Part shown: piece by piece, positions 15,673 through 24,010 of the stretch
Numbering within the stretch: the first letter of the stretch is position 1
How the letters are laid out: every line of letters starts with the position of its first letter
Assembly: GCF_023227745.1 (NCBI RefSeq)
Contig: NZ_JALKBX010000008.1
Span: forward strand, 1 to 64,000
DNA length: 64,000 bases
Direction: 5' to 3'
Source of the DNA: Natroniella acetigena
GTDB taxonomy: Bacteria; Bacillota; Halanaerobiia; Halobacteroidales; Halobacteroidaceae
Notes under the pieces: generated by a model
Database searches by the model: none
The model's input: only the letters and a program-made list of their open reading frames with translations
What the model was told of the DNA's origin: nothing
Made by a program: the position numbers and the translations under genes

Positions 15673-18261
15673 TTAATCAGTTATCTTAAATTTAAACTCT
15701 TCCCCTTCATATTCATAATCAACTAAAACCTGGTCACCTTCCTTGACCTGTTCATCAAGTAACATCAATGCTAACCGATCCTTAATATACTTTTGAATCA
15801 CCCTCTGTAGTGGTCTCGCTCCATAAACTGGATCATAACCCAATTCCCTAATTTGAGTTTTAGCATCTACTGTTAATTCTATCTCTAGACCCTGCTTAGC
15901 TAACTTCTCTTCTAAATCAGCTAACTTAAGCTCAATAATTCGATTTAAATGATCTTTAGCTAAGGGGTGGAAGATAATCTGTTCATCAACTCGATTTAAA
16001 AATTCCGGTCTAAAATGCTCTTTTAATGCCTCAGCTACCTTCTCTTTTATTTCAACCTCCTGATCTAAATCTTGAATATATTGAGAACCAATATTAGAGG
16101 TCATAATAATCACTGTGTTCCTAAAGTCAACCTCTTTTCCTTGACTATCTGTTAAAATTCCATCATCTAAAATTTGTAATAAAATGTTAAATACGTCAGG
16201 ATGAGCTTTTTCTATTTCATCTAATAAGAGAACGGCATAAGGTTTACGTCTGATCTTTTCTGTCAATTGTCCTCCTTCCTCAAAACCAACGTAGCCAGGA
16301 GGTGAACCAATCAATTTAGCAACAGCATGGCGTTCCATATACTCTGACATATCCAACCTAACGATAGCTCGCTGATCATCAAATAAATATTCAGCTAACG
16401 TTTTGGCCAGTTCTGTCTTACCTACCCCTGTTGGCCCCATAAAGATAAAAGAACCTAATGGACGATCTTCATCCTGAAGTCCAGTTCGAGAACGGCGAAT
16501 AGCATTACTAACTGCTCTAATAGCATCATCTTGCCCTACAACTCGCTTAGACAACTCCTGCTCTAAATAAACCAACTTTTCTCGTTCTTCTTCCATTACT
16601 TTAGTAACCGGAATATCAGTCCACGAAGCTACTATCTTAGCTATATCATCCTCTTGTACTTCTTCTTTAACTAAGTCACGCTCTTCTTTTAACTCTTCTG
16701 TCCGTTGTTCAAACTCCTCTAACTTCTTTTGTAATTCATGTAATCTTCCATACTTCAATCGAGCTGCCTCTTCATAATCTGCTTCTCTCTCAGCATTTTC
16801 AGCAGCAATCTTGGTCTCTTCAATCTCTTCTTTTAAATCTTGAATCTTTTGTATACCCTCTTTTTCATTCTCCCATTTAGCTTTTAAGGGGTTTATCTTC
16901 TCTTTTAGATCAGCTATCTCTTGTTCAATAGCTTCTAGACGCTCTTGAGAAGCTTGATCTTCTTCTTTTTTTAACGCTTCCCGTTCAATCTCTAACCTTC
17001 TTAATTTACGATCCAATTCATCAATTTCAATCGGCATTGAATCTATCTCAATTCTTAATTTAGAAGCTGCTTCATCAATTAAATCGATTGCTTTATCAGG
17101 TAAAAAACGCTCTGTTAAGTAGCGATCGGATAACTGAGCAGCAGCTACTAAAGCACTATCTTGAATTCTAACTCCATGATGAATTTCATACTTCTCCTTC
17201 AAACCACGCAAAATAGAGATTGTATCTTCTAAAGATGGCTCTTCAATTATGACCGGTTGAAATCTCCGCTCTAAAGCAGCATCCTTTTCGATATGCTTTT
17301 TATATTCTGCTAAAGTAGTCGCTCCTACACAATGTAATTCTCCTCTTGCTAAAGCAGGTTTTAACAAATTAGCAGCATCCATTGCTCCTTCAGTCGCTCC
17401 TGCCCCAACCAAGGTATGCATTTCATCAATAAAGAGAATAATCTGTCCTTCTGCCTTCTTTATCTCCTTTAAGACAGATTTTAAACGCTCCTCAAATTCA
17501 CCCCGATACTTACTTCCTGCAACCAAAGAACCCATATCTAAAGAGATTACCTTCTTTTCTTTTAAAGCTTCAGGTACATCACCATTGATGATCCTTTGGG
17601 CCAACCCCTCTACAATCGCCGTCTTACCTACACCCGGTTCCCCAATCAAGACTGGGTTATTCTTACGTCTTCGGGATAAAACCTGCATTATTCTTCTAAT
17701 CTTTTCATCACGCCCAATAACAGGATCAAGCTTACCATTCCTAGCTAACTCAGTCAAATCGATCGTGTAATTTTCTAAAGCTTGATATTGGCCCTCAGCA
17801 TTTTGGCTGGTCACTTTTGCTCCTCCTCGAACCTCCTCAACTGCTTTCCTGACTTGATTCTTAGCAATTCCTTTCTCTTTTAACAATTTAGCCGCCTTAC
17901 TTTTGCCATCAGCTAAGATAGCCACCAAAAAGTGTTCCGTAGAGACATATTCATCCTGTAACTCTTTGGCTTCTTTTTTGGCCCGGCGCAAAACCCGAGC
18001 TAATTGTTGTGAAGTATAAAGTTCCCCCTGCTCAGAATAAACTTGAGGAAACTTATTAATCCTTTCTCTTAATTCTTCCTCTAGACTACCTAACTTCAGC
18101 TCCAACTTCTGTAAGATAGGTCTTACTATTCCATCATCCTGTTCCACTAAAGCTAACAATAAATGGGCAGGATAGACTTCCTGATTTTGATAATCGTCTG
18201 CTAGATGCTGAGCTTCCATCAAACTTTCTTGAGCTTTAATAGTGAAATTATCCATCTTCAT
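15673..18261 (-). CDS. clpB: Disaggregase chaperone ClpB
   Basis: An 862-aa Hsp100 ATPase that, with DnaK, extracts proteins from aggregates. Domains in order: N-terminal Clp repeats (about 1-145), AAA1 with Walker A GEPGVGKTA near 207-215, the long coiled-coil middle domain (about 405-525) that marks ClpB as opposed to ClpA/ClpC, AAA2 with GPTGVGKTE, and the C-terminal ClpB D2-small domain. The length is normal. GGAGG nine bases upstream supports the first ATG. Upstream are a perfect sigma-A promoter and a perfect CIRCE operator, so HrcA repression is expected. Confidence 0.98.
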   Translation of the reverse strand: MKMDNFTIKAQESLMEAQHLADDYQNQEVYPAHLLLALVEQDDGIVRPILQKLELKLGSLEEELRERINKFPQVYSEQGELYTSQQLARVLRRAKKEAKELQDEYVSTEHFLVAILADGKSKAAKLLKEKGIAKNQVRKAVEEVRGGAKVTSQNAEGQYQALENYTIDLTELARNGKLDPVIGRDEKIRRIMQVLSRRRKNNPVLIGEPGVGKTAIVEGLAQRIINGDVPEALKEKKVISLDMGSLVAGSKYRGEFEERLKSVLKEIKKAEGQIILFIDEMHTLVGAGATEGAMDAANLLKPALARGELHCVGATTLAEYKKHIEKDAALERRFQPVIIEEPSLEDTISILRGLKEKYEIHHGVRIQDSALVAAAQLSDRYLTERFLPDKAIDLIDEAASKLRIEIDSMPIEIDELDRKLRRLEIEREALKKEEDQASQERLEAIEQEIADLKEKINPLKAKWENEKEGIQKIQDLKEEIEETKIAAENAEREADYEEAARLKYGRLHELQKKLEEFEQRTEELKEERDLVKEEVQEDDIAKIVASWTDIPVTKVMEEEREKLVYLEQELSKRVVGQDDAIRAVSNAIRRSRTGLQDEDRPLGSFIFMGPTGVGKTELAKTLAEYLFDDQRAIVRLDMSEYMERHAVAKLIGSPPGYVGFEEGGQLTEKIRRKPYAVLLLDEIEKAHPDVFNILLQILDDGILTDSQGKEVDFRNTVIIMTSNIGSQYIQDLDQEVEIKEKVAEALKEHFRPEFLNRVDEQIIFHPLAKDHLNRIIELKLADLEEKLAKQGLEIELTVDAKTQIRELGYDPVYGARPLQRVIQKYIKDRLALMLLDEQVKEGDQVLVDYEYEGEEFKFKITD

Positions 18262-18327
18262 TAATAAGCACCTCCAGATATATTTTTTCCTCTATCTTTA
18301 AAGCTTTATTCACTTATTAAGTAATTA

Positions 18328-18354
18328 TTAGCACTCATCTTTATCGAGTGCTAA
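18328..18354 (-). promoter_or_regulatory. CIRCE operator (HrcA site)
   Basis: The inverted repeat TTAGCACTC - nine bases - GAGTGCTAA matches the CIRCE consensus exactly. It lies between the clpB promoter and start codon, just downstream of the -10 box, where bound HrcA would block transcription. Confidence 0.97.
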
Positions 18355-18358
18355 TAAT

Positions 18359-18387
18359 ATTATAAAAAAATAAACCTTATTTGTCAA
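18359..18387 (-). promoter_or_regulatory. Sigma-A promoter of clpB
   Basis: On the minus strand, TTGACA and TATAAT, both perfect consensus, are separated by 17 bp and lie directly upstream of the CIRCE operator. Confidence 0.93.
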
Positions 18388-18409
18388 TTATATCAATGAA
18401 ATGGATACA

Positions 18410-18570
18410 ATGTGTCAGTAGAGAAATTAATTTTACTGACACGGATCTTACGAGTCTTACAAACCAAGACTGTCCGTGAAAAACGTAAAAAACATATCGA
18501 CGGAGACCTACCCTCACAAAATTGCTTTTACCGACACAGATTACAGACACCCACACTATTTTTATTTGGC
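18410..18570. repeat. GACAC-type repeat region between clpB and csp
   Basis: Contains TTTTACTGACACGGAT and a diverged TTTTACCGACACAGATTA, then CAGACACCCACACTATTT, sequences shared with 45289-45325 (and a shorter piece at 3110-3125). No ORF is credible; an open frame at 18377-18577 on the minus strand has no ribosome site or family resemblance. Confidence 0.5.
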
Positions 18571-18577
18571 TAACCAA

Positions 18578-18606
18578 TTGACAAATCTGAAATTATGTGG
18601 TATTCT
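18578..18606 (+). promoter_or_regulatory. Sigma-A promoter of the cold-shock gene
   Basis: TTGACA, a 17-bp spacer and TATTCT on the plus strand, 65 bp upstream of the csp start codon. The gap would form a 5' leader that includes a short CTGG/CCAG hairpin. Confidence 0.75.
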
Positions 18607-18670
18607 TAAGAAGGCTGGTAAAAAATATACTGCCAGTTGATTTTTTTAATTATTAGGAGGAATTATTTAA

Positions 18671-18874
18671 ATGAAGGAACAAGGTAATGTTAAGTGGTTT
18701 AATGGAGAAAAAGGTTATGGATTTATTGAGCGAGCAGAAGGAGACGATGTATTTGTACATTTCTCTGCAATTGAAGAAGAAGGATTCAAGACTTTAGAAG
18801 AAGGTCAATCAGTAGAATTTGAAGTCGTTGATGGAGATCGTGGACCTCAAGCTGAAAATGTCGTCAAACTATAA
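18671..18874 (+). CDS. Cold-shock protein, CspA family
   Basis: A 67-aa single OB-fold RNA chaperone with RNP1-like KGYGFIE and RNP2 VFVHFSAI, beginning with [14 protein letters not shown]. The second RNP1 aromatic is Tyr where Phe is usual (KGFGFI); this is conservative. GGAGGAA precedes the ATG. The leader of about 60 bases from the predicted promoter may be structured, as in cold-shock genes in general. A terminator follows. Confidence 0.97.
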   Translation: MKEQGNVKWFNGEKGYGFIERAEGDDVFVHFSAIEEEGFKTLEEGQSVEFEVVDGDRGPQAENVVKL

Positions 18875-18897
18875 ATTAATATAGATTACGATGTTTA

Positions 18898-18931
18898 CCA
18901 AGCCTCGGAATTTTTCCGAGGCTTTTATTTT
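18898..18931. terminator. Terminator between csp and the convergent gene
   Basis: AAGCCTCGGAA / TTCCGAGGCTT hairpin with a T-rich loop and a following TTTATTTTT on the plus strand. It serves csp and possibly the convergent barrel-like gene. Confidence 0.88.
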
Positions 18932-18934
18932 TAT

Positions 18935-19528
18935 CTAAAAATCAATTTTGACCCCATAAGTTGGCCCATACGTCGAAGTTGTTTCTTCTCCACCTAACAT
19001 TCTAACAGCAGCTACCCCTTTGATTCCTTCAGCCAACTCTTTGCCGATTCCTAATTCAGCATCTACTATAAAATCTGAAATCCCAACTAAATTAGAGTTT
19101 ATATCTAAGTCAAAATAGACTTCTGCTCCTTCCTCAAATTGACGCTCCATAATTAAGCCTAAGATTAAACCTCCAGTATCTTCTTCATCAGTTGGATCTA
19201 AAATACTTCCACTACTTGCTCCCACTTTAAGAGCCCAATTAAAATCTCTTTCTGCTTCTTGTAATCCCTCTGGTATAAATTGATATTCTATGCTGGCTAC
19301 CCCAGAACCTTCTCCTCCATAAGGCGCTGTAAAACTGAGACCATATCCTGAATAGTCATTGACCCCATAACCCAAATCGACCGTAATAAAATCACCTTGA
19401 TCTGCTTCAAATCGTAATACCTGCACTCTATAAACATCCTCTCCTAAATTTAAGGTTGAAGCCAAAATATTACTGCTACTTAATAGTAAAATTAAAGAAA
19501 CTAAAATAGATACTTTTGCTGATTTCAT
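18935..19528 (-). CDS. Putative outer-membrane beta-barrel protein A
   Basis: A 197-aa protein with a Sec signal peptide (MKSAKVSILVSLILLLSSSN, cleavage after ILA). The mature part consists of alternating amphipathic beta strands (FITVDLGYGVN, GLSFTAPYG, SIEYQF, VYFDLDINSN) and ends in YGVKIDF, an outer-membrane barrel C-terminal pattern with terminal Phe. I choose the internal ATG with GGAGGAG eight bases upstream. It resembles the protein at 19831-20520 in plan (the ..YxVxxF/RVDP start and a terminal GLKVDY/GVKIDF). A diderm cell envelope is implied. Specific function is not known. Confidence 0.72.
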   Translation of the reverse strand: MKSAKVSILVSLILLLSSSNILASTLNLGEDVYRVQVLRFEADQGDFITVDLGYGVNDYSGYGLSFTAPYGGEGSGVASIEYQFIPEGLQEAERDFNWALKVGASSGSILDPTDEEDTGGLILGLIMERQFEEGAEVYFDLDINSNLVGISDFIVDAELGIGKELAEGIKGVAAVRMLGGEETTSTYGPTYGVKIDF

Positions 19529-19830
19529 TAATTTTCTCCTCCACATTTTAAAATTATTCCTCTAAGTATATATTCTTGCTTAAGCTTCTTTTTCCTGCAT
19601 CATTTATCTTAGAACCCCTTAACTAACTAAAACTGACATTAAATTAATTATAAACAAGGAACTTACTCAATTATCTAGAATACTACTTATAGATATCAAG
19701 GAGAGATTATAAAATAAATTAGCTAGTCTTAGTATTTTAAGCCTTAATCAGTGCCAAGCTTTTCTATTATTCATCTTTACATATCTAACTATTCATCAAA
19801 CTACGATTCAGAAAGAAGGGAGCTAAAATA
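19529..19830. other. Divergent promoter region
   Basis: About 300 bp between the two divergent barrel-like genes. It is AT-rich and no repeat family member is seen. It must hold both promoters; I could not identify convincing boxes. Confidence 0.4.
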
Positions 19831-20520
19831 ATGATTAAACACCAGAAGTCAACTCTATTATTAGTTATATTATTAATATTTATCTTTTCGACAACTGCAT
19901 CTGCTACTTTTACAACGGGAGAAGGGAACCGAACCTATAAAATAGACAGTTTTCGAGTTGATCCACAATTAAGATTACAATCATTCTTAGTAGGAGTAGG
20001 AATCAATGACCAGACTGCTCTTAACTTTAAATTAACTGCTTTTAATGATGAGGAACAGCCAATAGATTTTATTTATCCAGGACAGAATTTTAAAGAAGGT
20101 TACTCTTTCTATCCAACAGAAGGGCCAATATTTGATGTGATGGTACAATACATCCCACGCCATAGCTTGTTTGTCACTGAATCTAGTCTGAATGCTGTCC
20201 AAGCAGGCTTTAAAAATTACCGAGGAGATATTTTAGATGAGGATGGAGATAGACCTACTAATTTAGAAAACAGCATAAATCAAACCTATTTCGTAGTTGG
20301 AATATTGAGCCGTTCTCGCTGGGATGATCATAATCTATTCTCTGATCTCAACATAGCTTATGATCCTGATCTAGAACGTGGTGGCTTCCTTTTCGATAGT
20401 CAAATTGGGATGGAATTTAATTTAAGAAGTAATTTCAGAGGTCAAATCAGCTATCGTGCCATAGGAACACTTAATGGTAGTGCAAGCGGAGTTTCATTGG
20501 GATTAAAAGTTGATTATTAA
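19831..20520 (+). CDS. Putative outer-membrane beta-barrel protein B
   Basis: The 229-aa precursor has a signal peptide (STLLLVILLIFIFSTTASA), then a beta-rich mature part with strands such as LQSFLVGVGINDQTALNFKL, FDVMVQYIP and GVSLGLKVDY at the very end (terminal Tyr, barrel-like). It shares its plan with the divergent neighbour at 18935-19528, so the two are probably distant paralogues. AAGGGAG precedes the ATG and a strong terminator follows. Function unknown; outer-membrane location is an inference. Confidence 0.7.
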   Translation: MIKHQKSTLLLVILLIFIFSTTASATFTTGEGNRTYKIDSFRVDPQLRLQSFLVGVGINDQTALNFKLTAFNDEEQPIDFIYPGQNFKEGYSFYPTEGPIFDVMVQYIPRHSLFVTESSLNAVQAGFKNYRGDILDEDGDRPTNLENSINQTYFVVGILSRSRWDDHNLFSDLNIAYDPDLERGGFLFDSQIGMEFNLRSNFRGQISYRAIGTLNGSASGVSLGLKVDY

Positions 20521-20553
20521 AAAGAAGATTAGCCAAGCTAATCTTCTTTTTTC
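20521..20553 (+). terminator. Terminator of barrel gene B
   Basis: AAGAAGATTAG / CTAATCTTCTT hairpin with a five-base loop and a run of T immediately after the stop codon. Confidence 0.92.
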
Positions 20554-20647
20554 TTTTCTCTTCAACTTTGTTGCATAATTATCCTTCCACCTGCTAAAAA
20601 TATTAGAAGATAAAATATTTAGTCGTAGGACGCTTTACAAAGATGGA

Positions 20648-20762
20648 GTCAATTGTCAATTAGACGGGAGCAGAACAATTTAGCTATCTGCGAAGCATTA
20701 TAATAACAGGCTTTTTTAGCAAATGGTTTTTATTACGAAAGGTCTGATAAGACCTGTAGAAA
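20648..20762 (+). repeat. Interspersed repeat family E, copy 1
   Basis: About 115 bp running from TCAATTGTCAATTAGACG through TATCTGCGAAGCA to GCAAATGGTTTTTATTACG, ending in a GGTCTGATAAGACC hairpin. The reverse complement of 42893-43060 contains the same blocks in the same order. It has no coding sequence of its own, though it creates a spurious N-terminal extension of the following gene. Confidence 0.75.
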
Positions 20763-20797
20763 GAGTACTAATAGATTATAAGGAGGGTAGCTTTTTT

Positions 20798-21238
20798 ATG
20801 GATAGAACATATAAGGGCTTATTTGCTGGAACAATCAGTGCCATCATTATGAACTCAATTAATTTAACTTTTTTTTATGTCTTTAATTTAACAGAAATTC
20901 GCTTCATTGATTGGACAGGTCTTGTCATGCTCGGTCGTATCCCTGATAATACTTTTGAAATAGTTTATATCTTAATCATTCAAATCTTTTGGACTGGTTC
21001 TTTGGGTATTTTTTTCTGCCTCTTAATCCCTCATTTAAGCTCACAAGGAAATATTGTAAAGGGCGGTCTATATGCCTTTTTACTTACTTTTATTTTTCGT
21101 TCAGTTGTCATTCTTTATGATATCGCCCCCCTTAATAATATCTCAACAACAACTAGTTTGATAAATGTAACTTCCGCTTTTCTGTGGGGATTAATTTTAG
21201 CATTAATTTTACAAAGACTAGAACATAAAAAAGAATAA
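20798..21238 (+). CDS. Four-TM membrane protein of unknown function
   Basis: A 146-aa, very hydrophobic protein starting MDRTYKGLFAGTISAIIMNS, with four predicted helices (about 8-30, 50-75, 85-105, 118-138) and a basic C-terminus (QRLEHKKE). The open frame begins 25 codons earlier inside a repeat, but AGGAGGG precedes this internal ATG. It looks like the small YqhR-like membrane proteins of Firmicutes, but I cannot name a family with confidence. Monocistronic. Confidence 0.65.
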   Translation: MDRTYKGLFAGTISAIIMNSINLTFFYVFNLTEIRFIDWTGLVMLGRIPDNTFEIVYILIIQIFWTGSLGIFFCLLIPHLSSQGNIVKGGLYAFLLTFIFRSVVILYDIAPLNNISTTTSLINVTSAFLWGLILALILQRLEHKKE

Positions 21239-21249
21239 TTTTAAACAAG

Positions 21250-21490
21250 TTATAACCCTGGGCCAAATCAAAACCTCACTCTTGCAAAGCTGCAACTTGT
21301 TCCCCTCGTTCAACTCCCTCACCCAAAATCTCAACTCCTAACTTCTTAATCCACTCGACAGTCTGATAAATAATCTGCTGTACAGCCTACCTTATTAATC
21401 ACCGTAATACATAATTTAACAACTGTTGGCTTTAATCGCTTAACGCTCTCCAAATTCAACTCCTAACTCTTTTAAACTGTGCTAGGTTAC
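21250..21490 (-). pseudogene. EAL-domain remnant
   Basis: The minus strand reads VKRLKPTVVKL, then after a frame change IYQTVEWIKKLGVEILGEGV and ERGEQVAALQE, a TGA, and GFDLAQG. These blocks correspond to the C-terminal half of an EAL c-di-GMP phosphodiesterase (PTVVKL(D), the EGVE helix, Q..L...G.D..QG). The catalytic EAL/DDFG parts are missing and several stops and frameshifts are present. The rest of 21239-21769 holds TTGAATATT repeats (21508-21549) and a hexamer array (21655-21690). Confidence 0.75.
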
Positions 21491-21507
21491 CACTCCCCTC
21501 GTTAAAA

Positions 21508-21549
21508 GCATTTAATATTTAATATTGAATATTGAATATTGAATATTTA
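21508..21549. repeat. TTGAATATT repeat tract
   Basis: Nine-base units of the type TATTGAATA repeat several times. Similar tracts occur at 29728-29760, 29944-29975, 36028-36060 (inside the cobalamin riboswitch) and 41752-41787. They form short palindromes and have no ORF. Confidence 0.7.
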
Positions 21550-21769
21550 ACAGTTAAAACCAAGAGTCAAAATCACATAATCAAAAAGCTAAAAGATCAA
21601 TCTTTGCAAGACATTATATTTTTTGAAAATATAATCAACTTATTTTTTTAACGATTGACTTAGACTTAACCTCAACCTTAAGCTTAAGCTATTTTGTAAT
21701 AACGTGTATTTTTTAATCAATTAACAACCACAATATTAAGTAAGAACAATTAATAGGAGGAGTATATAT

Positions 21770-22009
21770 ATGTCCAGAATTGCAATTGAAGGTGACCTAA
21801 CAAATATCAAAGAAGAATTACAGGCAACTGACCATGAAATAGTAAACTTGAATCAAGAAAATCTGCAAAATGCCGATGCAATCATCTTAACTGGAGCAGA
21901 TAATAACACAATGAATATCACGGATACTGAAACCAATGCTCAAATCATCAATGCTCAAGGCATGTCCCCGGAACAAGTCAGAGAGCAACTAGAAAACAGA
22001 TTAATTTAA
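21770..22009 (+). CDS. YkuS/UPF0180-family protein
   Basis: A 79-aa protein with the UPF0180 pattern: SRIAIEGDLTNIKEELQATD at the start, then ADAIILTGADNNTMNITDTE and a MSPEQVREQLENRL end. The family is widespread in Firmicutes and has no known function. TAGGAGGAG precedes the ATG and a strong terminator follows, so it is a single-gene unit. It is unusually acidic, as many proteins here are, which may reflect salt adaptation. Confidence 0.85.
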   Translation: MSRIAIEGDLTNIKEELQATDHEIVNLNQENLQNADAIILTGADNNTMNITDTETNAQIINAQGMSPEQVREQLENRLI

Positions 22010-22012
22010 TTT

Positions 22013-22056
22013 AAGCTAAGCAGGGCAATCTTAAAGATTGGCCTGCTTGGCTTTTT
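22013..22056 (+). terminator. Terminator after the ykuS-like gene
   Basis: A long hairpin (AAGC.AAGCAGGGCAATC pairing with GATTGGCCTGCTTGGCTT) with a TTTTT tail. Confidence 0.88.
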
Positions 22057-22190
22057 GCAAAAATTACTTTTAAATTATCGCCCTACTATATTATTTTACT
22101 ACGTTAATCTAATTCTCTACATATTATTAATAGTGGATACGGTTTTTGTGGTTTTCACAACAATAATTATAAATTTTACATCTAGATCAA

Positions 22191-22219
22191 TTGATTATAT
22201 TATTCAGAGTTGATATAAT
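22191..22219 (+). promoter_or_regulatory. Sigma-A promoter of the DUF3786/MoxR cassette
   Basis: TTGATT, a 17-bp spacer and a perfect TATAAT lie 40 bp upstream of the first gene of the cassette. Confidence 0.75.
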
Positions 22220-22258
22220 TACATACAAGCAGATCCAATCCTAAAGGAGTTGAATCAA

Positions 22259-22906
22259 ATGAAACCTTCATCTGATAAATCACTAATTTCTGAAAGTAAG
22301 CAAATGTCAGGTTATACACCTGCTATTAAAAAAGCTAAGCAACGATTGGCCCGTACTCCAATTCAAGAAATTACTTCTAGAACTGGAATTAAATTCATAG
22401 AAGATGATAATCAATTCCTTCTTCCAGTACTAAATCAAAACTATTATATCGAATACCCGACTGGCAAAATAACCAGTCCTACAGCAGATGAAATAAAACC
22501 AGGTCTTCAAATTGTAATTCTACATTTCCTATTACGGGCCAACAATTGGCCATTAAAGAATAAGTTAATAGCTTATCGAGAATTGCCTTGGGGAAATGCT
22601 TATAGTGCTGCTTTTCAGCGTGAGGCAATCGATCCGATCAGTGATAATTTCTGTTCCCACCCTGAAAAGTTAACATCTGCTGCTAAAAAATTAAATGCAA
22701 CATTTCTAACTAAAGGAGACTTGAGTTTTAAAGTTCAATTTTTCCCTAACATCCCACTGACCTATATACTATGGGAAGCTGATCAAGAACTGCCAGGAAG
22801 AGCCAACGTCCTATTTGACTCTTCAGTAATTACCAAATTACATACAGAAGATCTAGCCTTTTTAGGCGAATACACAACCCATTTATTGCTCAAATTTAGT
22901 AATTAA
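22259..22906 (+). CDS. DUF3786 protein, copy 1
   Basis: A 215-aa protein of the DUF3786 family. The family hallmark is at the C-terminal end: FFPNIPLTYILWEADQELPG, then LFDSSVITKLHTEDLAFLGE. The middle has the QIVILHFLLRANN and LIAYRELPWG blocks. No cysteine motif for a metal site is obvious. I choose the ATG nine bases after AAAGGAG over an upstream TTG. It shares direction, and about the same length, with the paralogue at 25488; a MoxR ATPase and a VWA protein lie between them. Function is unknown; the neighbourhood suggests a maturation or chaperone role. Confidence 0.82.
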   Translation: MKPSSDKSLISESKQMSGYTPAIKKAKQRLARTPIQEITSRTGIKFIEDDNQFLLPVLNQNYYIEYPTGKITSPTADEIKPGLQIVILHFLLRANNWPLKNKLIAYRELPWGNAYSAAFQREAIDPISDNFCSHPEKLTSAAKKLNATFLTKGDLSFKVQFFPNIPLTYILWEADQELPGRANVLFDSSVITKLHTEDLAFLGEYTTHLLLKFSN

Positions 22907-23073
22907 GAACAAAATAACCTTCAACCATCAGCTAAAGCTAAGTCAAGATTAAGTAACTCATTCAAAAACTTTAAAAAACATAATTTCCTTAATAAAAAAA
23001 TAATTATAATACCTATTACTTAAAAATATTACATAACGGTATTAGCTGTTATGTAATTGGAGGAGGAATAAAT

Positions 23074-23952
23074 TTGAAACTTACTAAAGATGATTTAAAA
23101 AGAAATTTTGCAGAAGAAAATTATATCTGTGGCGATGAGATCACTATTCCTGTCTATTTAGCTCTACAAATAGAAAAACCAATCTTAATTACTGGTGAAC
23201 CTGGAGTAGGAAAAACAGAGATTGCTAAAGTTTTAAGTAATGCCTTTGATACAGAATTAATCAGACTGCAGTGCTATGAAGGGTTAGATGAAAATAAAGC
23301 TTTATATGAATGGAATTATCAAAAACAACTACTCGATATCCAAGTTAATAAGACTGAACAACAAGATAATAACTCACAAGGGGATATTTTCTCAACAGAA
23401 TATCTACTGGAAAGACCATTACTGAAAGCTATTAAGAGTGAAAAGCGACCTGTCTTATTAATTGATGAAATTGATAAAACCGATCAAGAGTTCGAAGCTT
23501 TCTTATTTGAGTTATTATCAGACTTTCAGGTCTCTATTCCTGAATTAGGGACAATTAAAGCTAAACAACGACCAATAGTAGTCTTGACCAGTAATGCTGA
23601 TCGTGAATTATCCGATGGCTTAAAAAGACGCTGTATCTTCTTATATATTGACCTCCCCTCTATAGAAAAAGAGATCGAAATCATTCAAACTAAGGTTCCA
23701 GGCATTGGAGAAGATTTATCTCAGGATATAGCTACAGCTGTTAGCTATTTACGGGCCAACCTTGATTTCAAGAAACAACTGTCTATCTCTGAAACTTTAG
23801 ACTGGGCTCAAGCCCTAATGAGTTTAGATGCTGATCGACTAAGCCCAGAGCTGATTCAAAGGACACAAGCATTATTATTCAAGACTAAACATGATCTGGA
23901 TCTCTTTAAGAAGGTAGGGGCTAAGGAGTTAACTCAAAAGCTGAGAGCATAA
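23074..23952 (+). CDS. MoxR-family AAA+ ATPase
   Basis: A 292-aa MoxR-type AAA+ ATPase: Walker A GEPGVGKTEIAK near residue 42, Walker B VLLIDEIDK, sensor 1 VVLTSNADREL, and an arginine-finger region in GLKRRCIFLYIDL. MoxR ATPases pair with VWA proteins to mature metalloenzymes or extract subunits (for example CoxD/CoxE for CO dehydrogenase). The start is TTG with GGAGGAGG at good spacing. The VWA partner gene follows 58 bp later, so the pair is very likely functional. Confidence 0.92.
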   Translation: MKLTKDDLKRNFAEENYICGDEITIPVYLALQIEKPILITGEPGVGKTEIAKVLSNAFDTELIRLQCYEGLDENKALYEWNYQKQLLDIQVNKTEQQDNNSQGDIFSTEYLLERPLLKAIKSEKRPVLLIDEIDKTDQEFEAFLFELLSDFQVSIPELGTIKAKQRPIVVLTSNADRELSDGLKRRCIFLYIDLPSIEKEIEIIQTKVPGIGEDLSQDIATAVSYLRANLDFKKQLSISETLDWAQALMSLDADRLSPELIQRTQALLFKTKHDLDLFKKVGAKELTQKLRA

Positions 23953-24010
23953 TTTAAGTTCAATAAAGCTGCACGTTAAAGAAAGTTAATAGTCGAAAGG
24001 AGGTAAAATA

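Noticed and set aside
18377-18577. Open frame of 66 codons on the minus strand between clpB and csp
   Set aside because: No ribosome site, repeat-derived sequence, and it overlaps the clpB promoter region and the csp promoter side.
20723-20797. N-terminal extension of the four-TM protein
   Set aside because: The 25 codons lie inside an interspersed repeat, and the ribosome site AGGAGGG points to the ATG at 20798.
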